Positions 14,685-21,475 of a DNA stretch of 21,475 nucleotides are shown piece by piece. The DNA lies in assembly GCA_002439555.1 (NCBI GenBank), contig DJOC01000063.1:1-21475 (forward strand). The letters are read 5' to 3'. The notes below the pieces were generated by a model. That model was given only the letters and a program-made list of their open reading frames with translations. It was not told the DNA's origin and searched no databases. This DNA comes from Caryophanales bacterium UBA6448. GTDB taxonomy: Bacteria; Bacillota_I; Bacilli_A; RF39; UBA660. How positions within the stretch are numbered: the first letter of the stretch is position 1; the number at the start of each line of letters is the position of its first letter. The position numbers and the translations under genes were made by a program.

Positions 14685-15542
14685 ATGATTATATGTGTAT
14701 GTGGGCCTACGGGAATAGGTAAAACAAGACTTTCTGAAACGCTTGCTAAAAAATTTAACGCAATAGTACTTAATGCTGATGCAACGCAAATTTATAAAGA
14801 ACTTGATATAGGTAGTGCTAAAATAACTAAAGAGGAAATGGGTGAAAGAGAGCATTTTTTATTTGATATAGTGAGTCCTTATGAAGACTATAGTGTAAGT
14901 GATTATCAAAATGATGCCAGAAATATTTTAAATAAATATGAGGGTAAAAATATAGTTATTGTTGGAGGAACAGGGTTATACATAAAAGCTCTTTTATACG
15001 ATTATAAATTTGAGAAAATTCATAAAAATAATTATGATAATTTAACTAATGATGAACTTTTTGCTTTAGCAAATAAAAAAGATCCTAATCATAACTTACA
15101 TAAAAATAATAGAGTAAGATTAATAAACTTTTTAAATCGTGAAAAAACAGAAACTAATAAAGATATTCCTGTATATGATGCAATATTTATTGGCCTTTCT
15201 TGTGGTAGAGATATTTTATATGATAGATGTAATAAAAGAGTAGATATAATGCTTGAAAATGGACTTTTAAATGAGGTAAAAACTTTATATGAAAAATACC
15301 CTGAAAGTAATATTTTAAAAAGAGCAATTGGCTATAAAGAAATAATAAAATATTTAAATAATGAAATACCTTTTGAGGAAGCACTAGAGCTAATTAAAAA
15401 AAATACTCGACATTATGTAAAAAGGCAATACACTTGGTTTAATAATCAGTTACCAGTTAATTGGTTTAATACAAACTTCGAGGATTTTTCTCAAACTGAA
15501 AATGAAGTTATTAATTTTATTCAAACAAAAAATAAAGAGTAG
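14685..15542 (+). CDS. miaA: tRNA dimethylallyltransferase MiaA
   Basis: MiaA adds a dimethylallyl group to A37 of tRNAs that read UNN codons. The 285-residue protein is slightly shorter than the usual 300-315. It shows the P-loop GPTGIGKT (7-14), DATQIYKELDIGSAK (usual DSxQxYxxxDIGTAK, with Ser replaced by Ala), HFLFDI, GGTGLYIKALL and the C-terminal RHYVKRQYTWF block. The ATG at 14685 is supported by AAGGAG (14674-14679); an in-frame ATG at 14637 would lie in the promoter. It converges on the transglutaminase-like gene and shares a terminator with it. Confidence 0.96.
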   Translation: MIICVCGPTGIGKTRLSETLAKKFNAIVLNADATQIYKELDIGSAKITKEEMGEREHFLFDIVSPYEDYSVSDYQNDARNILNKYEGKNIVIVGGTGLYIKALLYDYKFEKIHKNNYDNLTNDELFALANKKDPNHNLHKNNRVRLINFLNREKTETNKDIPVYDAIFIGLSCGRDILYDRCNKRVDIMLENGLLNEVKTLYEKYPESNILKRAIGYKEIIKYLNNEIPFEEALELIKKNTRHYVKRQYTWFNNQLPVNWFNTNFEDFSQTENEVINFIQTKNKE

Positions 15543-15557
15543 TTTCTTTATTTTTTT
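15527..15557. terminator. Bidirectional terminator between miaA and the transglutaminase-like gene
   Basis: AAAAAATAAAGA-type arms (15527-15538 and 15545-15556) form a 12-bp stem with the 6-base loop GTAGTT. A-runs and T-runs flank both sides, so it works on either strand. It holds both stop codons (TAG 15540-15542 and, on the minus strand, 15550-15548). Confidence 0.85.
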
Positions 15558-16516
15558 AGTTCAATAATTTTATCATTAAATTCTAGATAATAGTTTTTAT
15601 CAAAGTTATGTTCTTCGATTTCTACTTTACCAGAATCAACCTCCATTAAAGCTTTTGTATCAATTAAAAAGTATTTATGATATAAGTAGTCTTTACCATC
15701 CTCGCTAACAGGATCATCCCAAGTAAGGTCTAAATGTAAAAATTTTCCATCCAGATTTACTGCGTTCCAAATATGTCCATTTGAAGAACTTCCTGAACCT
15801 TTTGTAGTGGCTATTTTATAATTTGGAATACTAAGTTTTGTTAAATAAATAGCCATTAAATCTGTATAGCCATTACAAGTGGCATAACCTTCGAATAAAG
15901 GACCATAAGCAAGATATGATAAGTATTTACTATCTCCGTTTTTATTTCTTTCAACATCATATTTTGCATTGTTTATTATATAATCGTGTAATACTTTTAT
16001 CTTTTCATAATTTGTCATATTATCATTGACAAGTTCCTTTAAAAGGGAATTTGTTTTATCTTCGATTTTATTAATTTGCTCTTTATTATATAAATAATTT
16101 ATTTCAATTGTTATTTCACCAGATTCCATTATACTTGTTTTAATATTGGTGAAACTGTTATAAGGATGAACATAGTTATTTATATGAGTAAGGGTAATAT
16201 CATCTTTAGAAATATTTTCTACATCATTAATACATTTTTCATATTCACTAGGACAATAAAAGGTAAAAAAGTCCCAACCATAATTAATAGTAGTGTAGAT
16301 TATTTTTAATAAATCATTATAGGAGTATGGTACAAAACTATCAGTATTTTGAATAAAAATAAAGTTATCATTTTTGGCATATTCATTTTTATCTTTTATA
16401 ATTACCTCTTGGTTACCTGTAATTTTTTTGGCAATGAAATCACTAATATAATTTGACTTATATGATATAACTAATAATAATAAAGCGCATATAATGCTAA
16501 TAATAAATTTCTTCAT
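15548..16516 (-). CDS. Secreted or anchored transglutaminase-like (papain-fold) protein
   Basis: The protein has 322 residues with an N-terminal hydrophobic helix (about 4-20), so the rest should be outside the cell. The C-terminal half carries a transglutaminase-like core with Cys214 in EGYATCNGY, His248 in GHIWNAV and Asp263 in HLDLTWDDP, the full Cys-His-Asp triad. Such proteins are usually peptidases or amidases of the wall rather than crosslinkers, and the substrate is unknown. A helix KVLHDYIINNAKYD (174-187) before the core is typical of this group. The N-terminal region (30-160) is unrecognised. There is no SD; the -10 lies six bases from the ATG. rpsT is upstream on the same strand, separated by a terminator. 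Confidence 0.87.
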   Translation of the reverse strand: MKKFIISIICALLLLVISYKSNYISDFIAKKITGNQEVIIKDKNEYAKNDNFIFIQNTDSFVPYSYNDLLKIIYTTINYGWDFFTFYCPSEYEKCINDVENISKDDITLTHINNYVHPYNSFTNIKTSIMESGEITIEINYLYNKEQINKIEDKTNSLLKELVNDNMTNYEKIKVLHDYIINNAKYDVERNKNGDSKYLSYLAYGPLFEGYATCNGYTDLMAIYLTKLSIPNYKIATTKGSGSSSNGHIWNAVNLDGKFLHLDLTWDDPVSEDGKDYLYHKYFLIDTKALMEVDSGKVEIEEHNFDKNYYLEFNDKIIELKK

Positions 16517-16522
16517 AACAAT

Positions 16523-16528
16523 ATTTTA
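16523..16528 (-). promoter_or_regulatory. Extended -10 six bases before the transglutaminase-like ATG
   Basis: On the minus strand TGT-TAAAAT (-10 at 16528-16523) is followed by six bases and the ATG (16516). No SD and no good -35 are visible; the -35 position coincides with the rpsT terminator T-run. Confidence 0.5.
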
Positions 16529-16544
16529 ACAAAAAATAGGCAAT

Positions 16545-16571
16545 AAAAAAAGCAGTTTTTACTAACTACTT
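16545..16571 (-). terminator. rpsT: Terminator of rpsT
   Basis: On the minus strand AAGTAGTT (16571-16564) pairs with AACTGCTT (16557-16550) with one wobble, then a T-run. The rpsT stop codon lies in the stem. Confidence 0.75.
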
Positions 16572-16829
16572 CATATTTTTGATTTTTAATGATAATCTTG
16601 ATTTTTGTCTATCAGCAGTATTTGATTTGATTAAGCCTTTGCTTAATGCACTATCGCATGCTTTTTGAAAATCTTTATATAACTTAGAAGCGCCTTCTTT
16701 ATCTTCAGCGGCAATTAATTTTTCTATATCTTTGATTAAATTTTTAACTTTAGCTTTTGCTTCATGGTTATTATCAGTTTTTTTTGCGATAACTTTAATT
16801 GCTTTTTTTGAACTTTTGATATTTGCCAT
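16566..16829 (-). CDS. rpsT: 30S ribosomal protein S20
   Basis: The 87-residue, Lys-rich, all-helical protein starts MANIKSSKKAIK, the family signature, and ends with the usual DRQKSRLSLKI segment. S20 binds 16S rRNA early in 30S assembly. The start is supported by a strong SD AAGGAAGGAAG shortly before the ATG. The gene has its own promoter and terminator and diverges from lysS. S20 is autoregulated at translation in some bacteria, but the leader here is short (about 25 bases) and I see no special structure. Confidence 0.97.
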   Translation of the reverse strand: MANIKSSKKAIKVIAKKTDNNHEAKAKVKNLIKDIEKLIAAEDKEGASKLYKDFQKACDSALSKGLIKSNTADRQKSRLSLKIKNMK

Positions 16830-16858
16830 AATTTTTCTTCCTTCCTTTTTGCATAACT

Positions 16859-16887
16859 ATTTTATCAAATGTTTTAGTAACTTTCAA
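16859..16887 (-). promoter_or_regulatory. rpsT: Promoter of rpsT
   Basis: On the minus strand TTGAAA (16887-16882), a 17-base spacer ending in TGA and TAAAAT (16864-16859), an extended -10. It is one of the strongest promoters in the window, fitting a ribosomal protein gene. Confidence 0.75.
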
Positions 16888-16982
16888 GCACTTTTGCATT
16901 AAATTTGAAACTTTATGATAAAAATTTATTAAGTTATTCTAAAAGTTTTGTTGTATTAAATATGAAAATATTCGATTTGGAC

Positions 16983-17011
16983 TTGGTATATGTAATAAAT
17001 TGTGTTAAAAT
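16983..17011 (+). promoter_or_regulatory. lysS: Promoter of lysS
   Basis: TTGGTA (16983-16988), a 17-base spacer ending in TGT and TAAAAT (17006-17011), an extended -10. The leader is about 14 bases and carries the SD, so no T-box can fit. Confidence 0.65.
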
Positions 17012-17031
17012 AAACGAGAAGTGGTGATATT

Positions 17032-18522
17032 ATGGAAAGAAATTTTACAGAACAAGAATTAGTTAGAAGAGGTAAACTTGAAAATTTAGTAAATCTAGGT
17101 ATTGATCCTTTTGGACATAGGTTTGAAAGAACAGGTTATGCTTTAGATATAAAAGAAAAGTATCAAGATATTTCTCACGATGAATTGGAAAATAGAAATG
17201 ACATTGAGATTGTTGCCGGAAGGATTATGTTCATAAGAAAAATGGGGAAAGCATCATTTTTCTCAATTAAAGATAGAACTGGTAATATTCAAATATATAT
17301 TTCAATTAATGATGTAGGTGAAGAAACTTACAATTTATTTAAAACAGCAGATCTTGGAGATATAGTTGGTGTTAAAGGAAAAGTAATGAAAACAGGTACT
17401 GGTGAAGTAACTATTAAATGTTTAGAATACACTCATTTAGTTAAGGCACTTAAACCGTTACCAGAAAAATTTCATGGACTAACTGATATTGAGGAAAGAT
17501 ATAGACGTAGATATGTTGACCTTATTATGAATGAAGAATCTCGTAAGGTAGCCTATACTAGACCAAAGATTATTAGATGTATTCAAAACTTTATGGATAA
17601 TCTTGGCTTTGTTGAAGTTGAAACGCCGGTTTTACAAACACTTCTTACAGGGGCTAGTGCAAGACCATTTATAACTCATCATAATACTCAAGATATTGAT
17701 ATGTATTTAAGAATTGCTTTAGAACTTCCACTTAAAAGATTACTTGTGGGTGGCATGGAAGCAGTTTATGAAATAGGTAGAGCATTTAGAAATGAAGGAA
17801 TGGATCCTAAACATAATCCTGAGTTTACTTTAATGGAAGCTTACCTTGCATATTCAGACCTTGAGGGTATGATGGATATGACTGAAAAAATGTATCAAGA
17901 AATTGCGACAAAAGTTATTGGTAAAATGGAGTATAACTGGTGTGGTTATGATATTAATTTAACTGGCCCATGGAAAAGAATTAGTATGGTAGACTCTATT
18001 AAAGAGGTTACTGGTATCGATTTTTCTAAAGAAATGACTGTTGAAGAGGCTTTAAAGCTTGCTAGTGAGCATCAAATTGAAGTTCAAGAGCACGAACACA
18101 CTGTTGGACACATTATAAATTTATTTTTTGAAAAATATGTCGAGGAAACTTTAATTCAACCAACATTCCTATATGGTCATCCTGTAGAGATAAGTCCACT
18201 TACAAAGGCAAATCCAATTGATCCAAGATTTGTAGAAAGATTTGAACTATTTATTGGTGGAAAAGAATTCGCTAATGCTTATACAGAGTTAAATGATCCA
18301 ATTACCCAACTTGATAGATTCGAAGAACAACTTAAAGAAAGAGATTTAGGTAATGATGAAGCAAATGATATTGATATGGACTTTATCGAAGCACTAGAAT
18401 ATGGTATGCCTCCAGCTGGAGGAATTGGTTATGGTATTGATAGACTTGTAATGTTATTTACAGAGCAAGATTCAATTAGAGATGTAATTTTATTTCCAAC
18501 AATGAAAAATATTAATAAATAA
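17032..18522 (+). CDS. lysS: Lysyl-tRNA synthetase, class II
   Basis: This class II synthetase of 496 residues charges tRNA-Lys. It has an N-terminal OB-fold anticodon-binding domain (about 55-150) and the class II core with motif 1 around VETPVLQTLLTGASARPF. Motif 2 is FRNEGMDPKHNPEF (from Phe252, catalytic Arg253) and motif 3 is GIGYGIDRL (from 464). The length is normal. The ATG at 17032 follows the SD GTGGTGAT. It diverges from rpsT, with about 200 bases between them holding both promoters and nothing else that I can see. A terminator follows at once. Confidence 0.98.
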   Translation: MERNFTEQELVRRGKLENLVNLGIDPFGHRFERTGYALDIKEKYQDISHDELENRNDIEIVAGRIMFIRKMGKASFFSIKDRTGNIQIYISINDVGEETYNLFKTADLGDIVGVKGKVMKTGTGEVTIKCLEYTHLVKALKPLPEKFHGLTDIEERYRRRYVDLIMNEESRKVAYTRPKIIRCIQNFMDNLGFVEVETPVLQTLLTGASARPFITHHNTQDIDMYLRIALELPLKRLLVGGMEAVYEIGRAFRNEGMDPKHNPEFTLMEAYLAYSDLEGMMDMTEKMYQEIATKVIGKMEYNWCGYDINLTGPWKRISMVDSIKEVTGIDFSKEMTVEEALKLASEHQIEVQEHEHTVGHIINLFFEKYVEETLIQPTFLYGHPVEISPLTKANPIDPRFVERFELFIGGKEFANAYTELNDPITQLDRFEEQLKERDLGNDEANDIDMDFIEALEYGMPPAGGIGYGIDRLVMLFTEQDSIRDVILFPTMKNINK

Positions 18523-18551
18523 TGTAAGAGTAAAAATTCTTGCATTTTTTT
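18521..18551 (+). terminator. lysS: Terminator of lysS
   Basis: AATGTAAGA (18521-18529) pairs with TCTTGCATT (18538-18546) with one wobble, followed by Ts to 18551. It starts inside the lysS TAA. Confidence 0.75.
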
Positions 18552-18628
18552 GTGCAAATTTTCTCAAAAAAAATAAAATATTTGATTTATTTGAATAATT
18601 TATTTCATATTTTTAATTAAAAGTATGG

Positions 18629-18634
18629 TATACT
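18629..18634 (+). promoter_or_regulatory. Extended -10 six bases before the zinc-ribbon gene ATG
   Basis: TGG-TATACT (-10 at 18629-18634) is followed by six bases and ATG (18641), with no SD. The -35 region is weak. This predicts a leaderless mRNA. Confidence 0.55.
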
Positions 18635-18640
18635 AATTAT

Positions 18641-19600
18641 ATGGATAGTATAAAAATTTTATGTTCTCAAATTAAAAAAGAAAATAAATGTCCTTTATGT
18701 AAAGGAAATTTTCATATGGATGAATGTCAAAAATGTGGCTATAAATCTGATTTAATAAAAAAGAACATAGATATACTTATGCCAATGTTAGATCAAAATA
18801 TAAGCAGCGAGGAACTTTTAAGTTTATATACTATTAAATCACTGGGTTATGATAAAATTAATATGTTATTATCTTTAAGTGGGGTTGAACAGTATCTAAA
18901 AAGTAAGGAAGAAAAAATTTTAAATCAATCTAGATATGAACTATCTGATGAAAGAGTAATGTTATATTTTATTGAAAATGATTTTCCTAATAAAAATGAA
19001 ATGATAAATAGACTTATAAGGGAAATGCTTTCTGATAATTTAGATATAACTGATGATGAAAAATTATCTTTGTTTAAGTATTTTGTAGAGTATGTTGTAT
19101 CCAATAAATTCGAATGTGTATTTAAAAGTTCTAGTGATAGTAAAGAAATTACATTTAACGAAAATGATATTCGAAGGTTGCTTTATCAAAAAAAATATTT
19201 AGAGTTACTTGAATTTGCATTTTATAAGTGTATTTACATGTATCAAAGTTTAAATAGTAATGGTACATTTAAAGAGATTAAAGAACGTGTATTATCTAAA
19301 AATTTGCCTGGTTATGCCGAAGAAAACCATAATGCTTTATTTATAGAGGTTAAGTCTAGATATAATGCAAATATCTTGCTTAGAGAGTATATTACATCTT
19401 TAGGTTTTAAAATGAGTGATATGCTTTTAAAATCTTATGAGGAGAGAGCAAAAAATGATTTAAAATTATTGGATAGCGATTATAGAATATATCAAGGAAA
19501 AAGTTTAAGCATTGACGACTTATATACTTGGATGATGTTACATAATAAAGGGGCAATGCCAATATTAAATGTTGAATCTTTAGAGGGCATTAAAAAATAA
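18641..19600 (+). CDS. Zinc-ribbon protein of unknown function (319 aa)
   Basis: The N-terminus holds a four-Cys zinc ribbon, Cys17-x2-Cys20-x8-Cys29-x2-Cys32, followed by Gly-Tyr-Lys. The remaining 285 residues are charged, mostly helical and cytosolic, with no TM segment. I recognise no catalytic motif. The C-terminal part (about 235-319, with YITSLGFKMSDMLLKSYEERA and LYTWMMLHNKG) is the most motif-like portion. Zinc ribbons of this kind bind nucleic acid or partner proteins. A role near translation is only suggested by the lysS neighbour, and its own terminator and promoter separate it. The ATG is chosen because it follows the -10 by six bases. Confidence 0.75.
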   Translation: MDSIKILCSQIKKENKCPLCKGNFHMDECQKCGYKSDLIKKNIDILMPMLDQNISSEELLSLYTIKSLGYDKINMLLSLSGVEQYLKSKEEKILNQSRYELSDERVMLYFIENDFPNKNEMINRLIREMLSDNLDITDDEKLSLFKYFVEYVVSNKFECVFKSSSDSKEITFNENDIRRLLYQKKYLELLEFAFYKCIYMYQSLNSNGTFKEIKERVLSKNLPGYAEENHNALFIEVKSRYNANILLREYITSLGFKMSDMLLKSYEERAKNDLKLLDSDYRIYQGKSLSIDDLYTWMMLHNKGAMPILNVESLEGIKK

Positions 19601-19630
19601 AAAAATTACTAATTATTTAGTAACTTTTTT
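19597..19630. terminator. Bidirectional terminator between the zinc-ribbon gene and the 63-aa gene
   Basis: TTACTAA (19606-19612) pairs with TTAGTAA (19617-19623) around a 4-base loop. An A-run lies on the left (19597-19605) and a T-run on the right (19625-19630), so it can stop transcription from both sides. The minus-strand stop codon (19615-19613) is in the loop. Confidence 0.8.
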
Positions 19631-19804
19631 GCTTTGTGTAAATTCTTTGTTCATATTATAAGCAATAACTTCATTTGAATTAATTTTGTTTAAGGAATAA
19701 TTATTTGTGCTAATATCTTTACCATACATATAAAGTACTCCCGAAATTAAACAAATAAAAATGCCTATAACAGTAACTGTAATAAAATATGTACTTTTTT
19801 TCAT
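19613..19804 (-). CDS. Small single-TM membrane protein of unknown function (63 aa)
   Basis: The protein has a Lys-positive N-terminus (MKKS), one hydrophobic helix (about 6-27) and a polar tail with Asn/Lys/Ser, so it is a one-pass membrane protein with the tail probably outside. No lipobox or cleavage motif is clear. No family is recognised. The SD AAGGGGGA (19817-19810) is one of the strongest in the window and the promoter is near consensus, so it is expected to be a real, well-expressed gene. It diverges from the ATPase pseudogene. Confidence 0.75.
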   Translation of the reverse strand: MKKSTYFITVTVIGIFICLISGVLYMYGKDISTNNYSLNKINSNEVIAYNMNKEFTQSKKVTK

Positions 19805-19827
19805 CGTTTTCCCCCTTAACTGATTTA

Positions 19828-19856
19828 ATTATAGCATACTTTTTCTAAAATGTAAA
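19828..19856 (-). promoter_or_regulatory. Promoter of the 63-aa membrane protein gene
   Basis: On the minus strand TTTACA (19856-19851), a 17-base spacer ending in TGC and TATAAT (19833-19828), an extended -10. It matches the pattern at 20878-20906 and 25-53. Confidence 0.7.
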
Positions 19857-19908
19857 ATAGTCATTATATTTTGCTTTTTTTAATATACTTAAATGGAGGT
19901 ATATTACT

Positions 19909-20810
19909 TTGGGACTAAATGATAAAGAGGTTTTAGAGTTAAGAAAAAAATATGGTAGTAATGAAATAACAAGAAAGAAAGGTAGTACATTTTTTAAAAT
20001 ATTATTGGAGTCTTTATCTGATCCGATAATAAAAATACTTTTAATAGCACTGTCAATTAAAATAGTTTTTTTATTTAAAAATTTTGATTGGTATGAAACA
20101 CTTGGAATTGTTATTGCAATTTTTTTAGCATCTTTTATTTCATCAATAAGTGAATATGGCTCTAATAAAGCATTTGAAAGATTATTCGAAGAAAGTAGTA
20201 AATTATCTACAAAAGTATATAGAAATGGAAAACTTACTACTCTTCCCTCAAAAGAAATAGTTATAAATGATATACTTGAAGGTGCCTCTGGGGATAAAAT
20301 ATGTGCTGATGGCATTATAAAAGAGGGAAGCCTTCAGGTGGATGAATCCTTTATTACAGGAGAAAGTAAAGAAGTTCATAAAAAAGTAGGCGATAAAGTT
20401 TATAGTGGAAGTACAATATATAAAGGTAGTGCTAAAATTAAAGTAATGCATATTGGTGATAAAACATTTATGGGAAATATTTCCTCTGGTGTTCAAGAAG
20501 AAAATGGTGAAAGTCCCCTTAAAACAAGACTTAGAGTACTTGCAAGAAGTATAAGTAAGCTTGGCTATATTGGTGCATTTTTAGCAAGTTTTGCATACCT
20601 TTTTATGCAAATTGTTGTAAAAAATAATTTTAATTTAGAACTTATTATTGAAACGGTTAAAAATATACCACTTATGTTAAACTATTTATTTTATGTTCTA
20701 ACTTTAACTGTAACTATTATTATCGTGGCAGTTCCTGATGGTTTATATCAATTATGATGATTAGTAAGGCAAATGTAATAAATAGATTGCAAATATTAAA
20801 CTTAGTTTAG
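19909..20810 (+). pseudogene. Truncated P-type Ca2+-ATPase (PMCA/SERCA-like), N-terminal third only
   Basis: The open frame encodes 282 residues of a P2-type cation ATPase. It has a cation-ATPase N-terminal segment (1-35), membrane helices M1/M2, the actuator domain with TGES (150-153), and M3/M4 ending at VAVPDGL (273-279, usual VAVPEGL). It then stops (TGA, 20755-20757) where the protein should continue PMMI. In another frame, MMIS resumes at 20754 and runs to a TAG at 20808-20810 with weak resemblance to the next segment. An insertion of about five bases fits this. The phosphorylation motif DKTGT and the whole P and N domains are missing, so it cannot pump ions. The TTG start at 19909 has GGAGGT at 19895-19900. 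Confidence 0.85.
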
Positions 20811-20877
20811 TCAATATTTATAGGGCTTTGCTAAGTATTTTATTTTGGATTAATTAATTTTTATTTTTTTTCATTAA
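20811..20877 (+). other. Intergenic AT-rich stretch after the pseudogene
   Basis: This short stretch has no ORF and no recognisable remnant of the missing ATPase domains. Weak inverted repeats occur around it (for example AAATATT and AATATTT near 20790-20820), but none is followed by a convincing T-run. The next promoter begins at 20878. Confidence 0.5.
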
Positions 20878-20906
20878 TTTACATTTTAAAGTATACATGG
20901 TATAAT
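20878..20906 (+). promoter_or_regulatory. Promoter of the small-gene cluster
   Basis: TTTACA (20878-20883), a 17-base spacer ending in TGG and TATAAT (20901-20906), an extended -10. The leader is about 53 bases, the longest in the window. Confidence 0.75.
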
Positions 20907-20965
20907 TACATAGGAAACGTTAAGCTGAAAATGATTAGTTTGACATAACTAGGAGGTGTAAAAAA

Positions 20966-21127
20966 ATGTATAAAACTATCGTTATAGAGTATTCTCCAAA
21001 AGCAGACACTATGGCAACAAAAGTAGAAGAAAAATCTAATGAAATGTTACAAGATGGATATGAATTAGTAACAATGTCTATAACCAATTCTGCAAAAGCA
21101 ATTTTAGTATTCAAAAAAAAATCTTAA
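20966..21127 (+). CDS. DUF4177-like small protein (53 aa)
   Basis: This short gene starts at ATG 20966 after AGGAGG (20951-20956). It encodes 53 residues beginning MYKTIVIEYS, with a helical middle, then DGYELVTMSI and a C-terminal strand AILVFKKK. That pattern (strand, helix, GWELV-like motif, LVFK end) matches DUF4177 proteins, whose function is unknown; here Trp of GWEL is Tyr. It is soluble and is the first gene of a cluster with a two-TM protein 36 bases downstream and a further gene that leaves the window. Confidence 0.8.
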   Translation: MYKTIVIEYSPKADTMATKVEEKSNEMLQDGYELVTMSITNSAKAILVFKKKS

Positions 21128-21163
21128 AAAATGTTTGAAGTTTAAATGAAAGTGAGGTATTTT

Positions 21164-21367
21164 ATGAAAAAGTTAAAAACAGGAACATTATTAATTATAT
21201 TAGGAAACTTGCTATATTTAGCATATATCTATTTTTGTGGTAGTGAAACAAGTGATTTTGGAAACTTTAGTAGAGGACTTCTACTTGGATTATCTATTGG
21301 TGCAAACTTAGTTGGTATAATTTTAACTGTAGCCTATATGTCTAAAAATAATGAAGATAAAAAATAA
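21164..21367 (+). CDS. Small two-TM membrane protein of unknown function (67 aa)
   Basis: The protein begins at ATG 21164 with GTGAGG (21152-21157) as SD; an earlier in-frame ATG at 21146 lies upstream of that SD. There are two hydrophobic helices (about 7-25 and 38-59) joined by a polar turn containing GSETSD, with a charged C-terminus. Both ends are probably cytosolic. No family is recognised. It is the second gene of the cluster after the DUF4177-like gene. Confidence 0.7.
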   Translation: MKKLKTGTLLIILGNLLYLAYIYFCGSETSDFGNFSRGLLLGLSIGANLVGIILTVAYMSKNNEDKK

Positions 21368-21378
21368 GACTTCTTATT
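21363..21378 (+). other. Intercistronic hairpin without T-run
   Basis: AATAAGA (21363-21369) and TCTTATT (21372-21378) form a tight stem that includes the stop codon of the two-TM gene. There is no T-run, so it is more likely an mRNA-stability or processing element than a terminator. Confidence 0.4.
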
Positions 21379-21397
21379 AAAATGAGGGAGTAAAACT

Positions 21398-21475
21398 GTG
21401 AAAAAAGAATTAAGTGTTAAACAAAAAAATGCTGATAAAGATTTAAATATTATTATATTTGCTACCATTATACCA
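21398..21475 (+). CDS. Start of a gene cut by the window edge
   Basis: The start is GTG at 21398 with GAGGGAG (21384-21390) seven bases upstream. The 26 visible codons read as a polar, Lys-rich N-terminus (MKKELSVKQKNADKDL) followed by the start of a hydrophobic segment (NIIIFATIIP), so it is probably a membrane protein. No family can be named from this piece. It continues the small-gene cluster. Confidence 0.6.
   Translation, partial: MKKELSVKQKNADKDLNIIIFATIIP

Noticed and set aside
16830..17031. Small RNA or riboswitch between rpsT and lysS
   Set aside because: The stretch is filled by two divergent promoters and short leaders; no conserved fold or terminator is visible.
19909..20757. 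A complete short ATPase-like protein with its own function
   Set aside because: It ends exactly within a conserved helix motif and homologous-looking sequence resumes in another frame, which is a decay signature.
1..21475. CRISPR array, IS element, prophage or tRNA gene
   Set aside because: No regularly spaced repeats, transposase or integrase frames, or tRNA cloverleaf sequences were seen.

Overview
The window is a strongly AT-rich, gene-dense chromosomal segment from a low-GC Gram-positive bacterium (Bacillota). Supporting signs are AGGAGG-type Shine-Dalgarno (SD) sites, an LtaS-like lipoteichoic acid synthase, Lgt, a YugP-like peptidase, the Firmicute-type tRNA acetate ligase TmcAL and S20. 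UGA is used as a real stop (for example 779-781 and 3638-3640), so the code is 11 and not the Mycoplasma code. I cannot fix the class; an uncultured gut Bacilli or Clostridia lineage would fit. I see no IS element, prophage, CRISPR array, tRNA or rRNA, and no gene-free gap above 300 bases.

Layout. 74-2391: a two-gene ABC-2 exporter. 2462-3640: an orphan HipA-like kinase. 3714-4523: an anchored protein of unknown function. 4575-6524: LtaS-like sulfatase-fold enzyme. 6596-9748: lgt, a thioredoxin-reductase-like flavoprotein and gltX in one operon. 9840-11896: cysS overlapping a YugP-type membrane zinc peptidase. 11995-12273: small unknown gene. On the minus strand, 12276-13301 is a VanY/DacB-type carboxypeptidase and 13384-14616 is tmcAL. 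miaA (14685-15542, plus) diverges from tmcAL and converges on a secreted transglutaminase-like gene (15548-16516, minus), which follows rpsT (16566-16829, minus). lysS (17032-18522, plus) diverges from rpsT and is followed by a zinc-ribbon protein of unknown function (18641-19600). A small membrane protein (19613-19804, minus) diverges from a truncated P-type Ca2+-ATPase pseudogene (19909-20810). The window ends in a cluster of small genes: a DUF4177-like protein, a two-TM protein and a partial gene.

Two themes run through it. One is translation and tRNA modification: gltX, cysS, lysS, tmcAL (ac4C34), miaA (i6A37) and rpsT. The other is the cell envelope: ABC exporter, LtaS-like, Lgt, VanY-like, YugP-like and secreted transglutaminase-like. 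This is mostly housekeeping sequence. The most interesting signals are regulatory. Several genes (ltaS-like, lgt, tmcAL, transglutaminase-like, zinc-ribbon gene, perhaps vanY-like) have their -10 box only 6-11 bases from the ATG and no SD, which predicts leaderless mRNAs beside ordinary SD genes. Extended -10 (TGn) promoters are common. Every convergent pair shares one hairpin that contains or abuts both stop codons, and several promoters are embedded in the preceding terminator.
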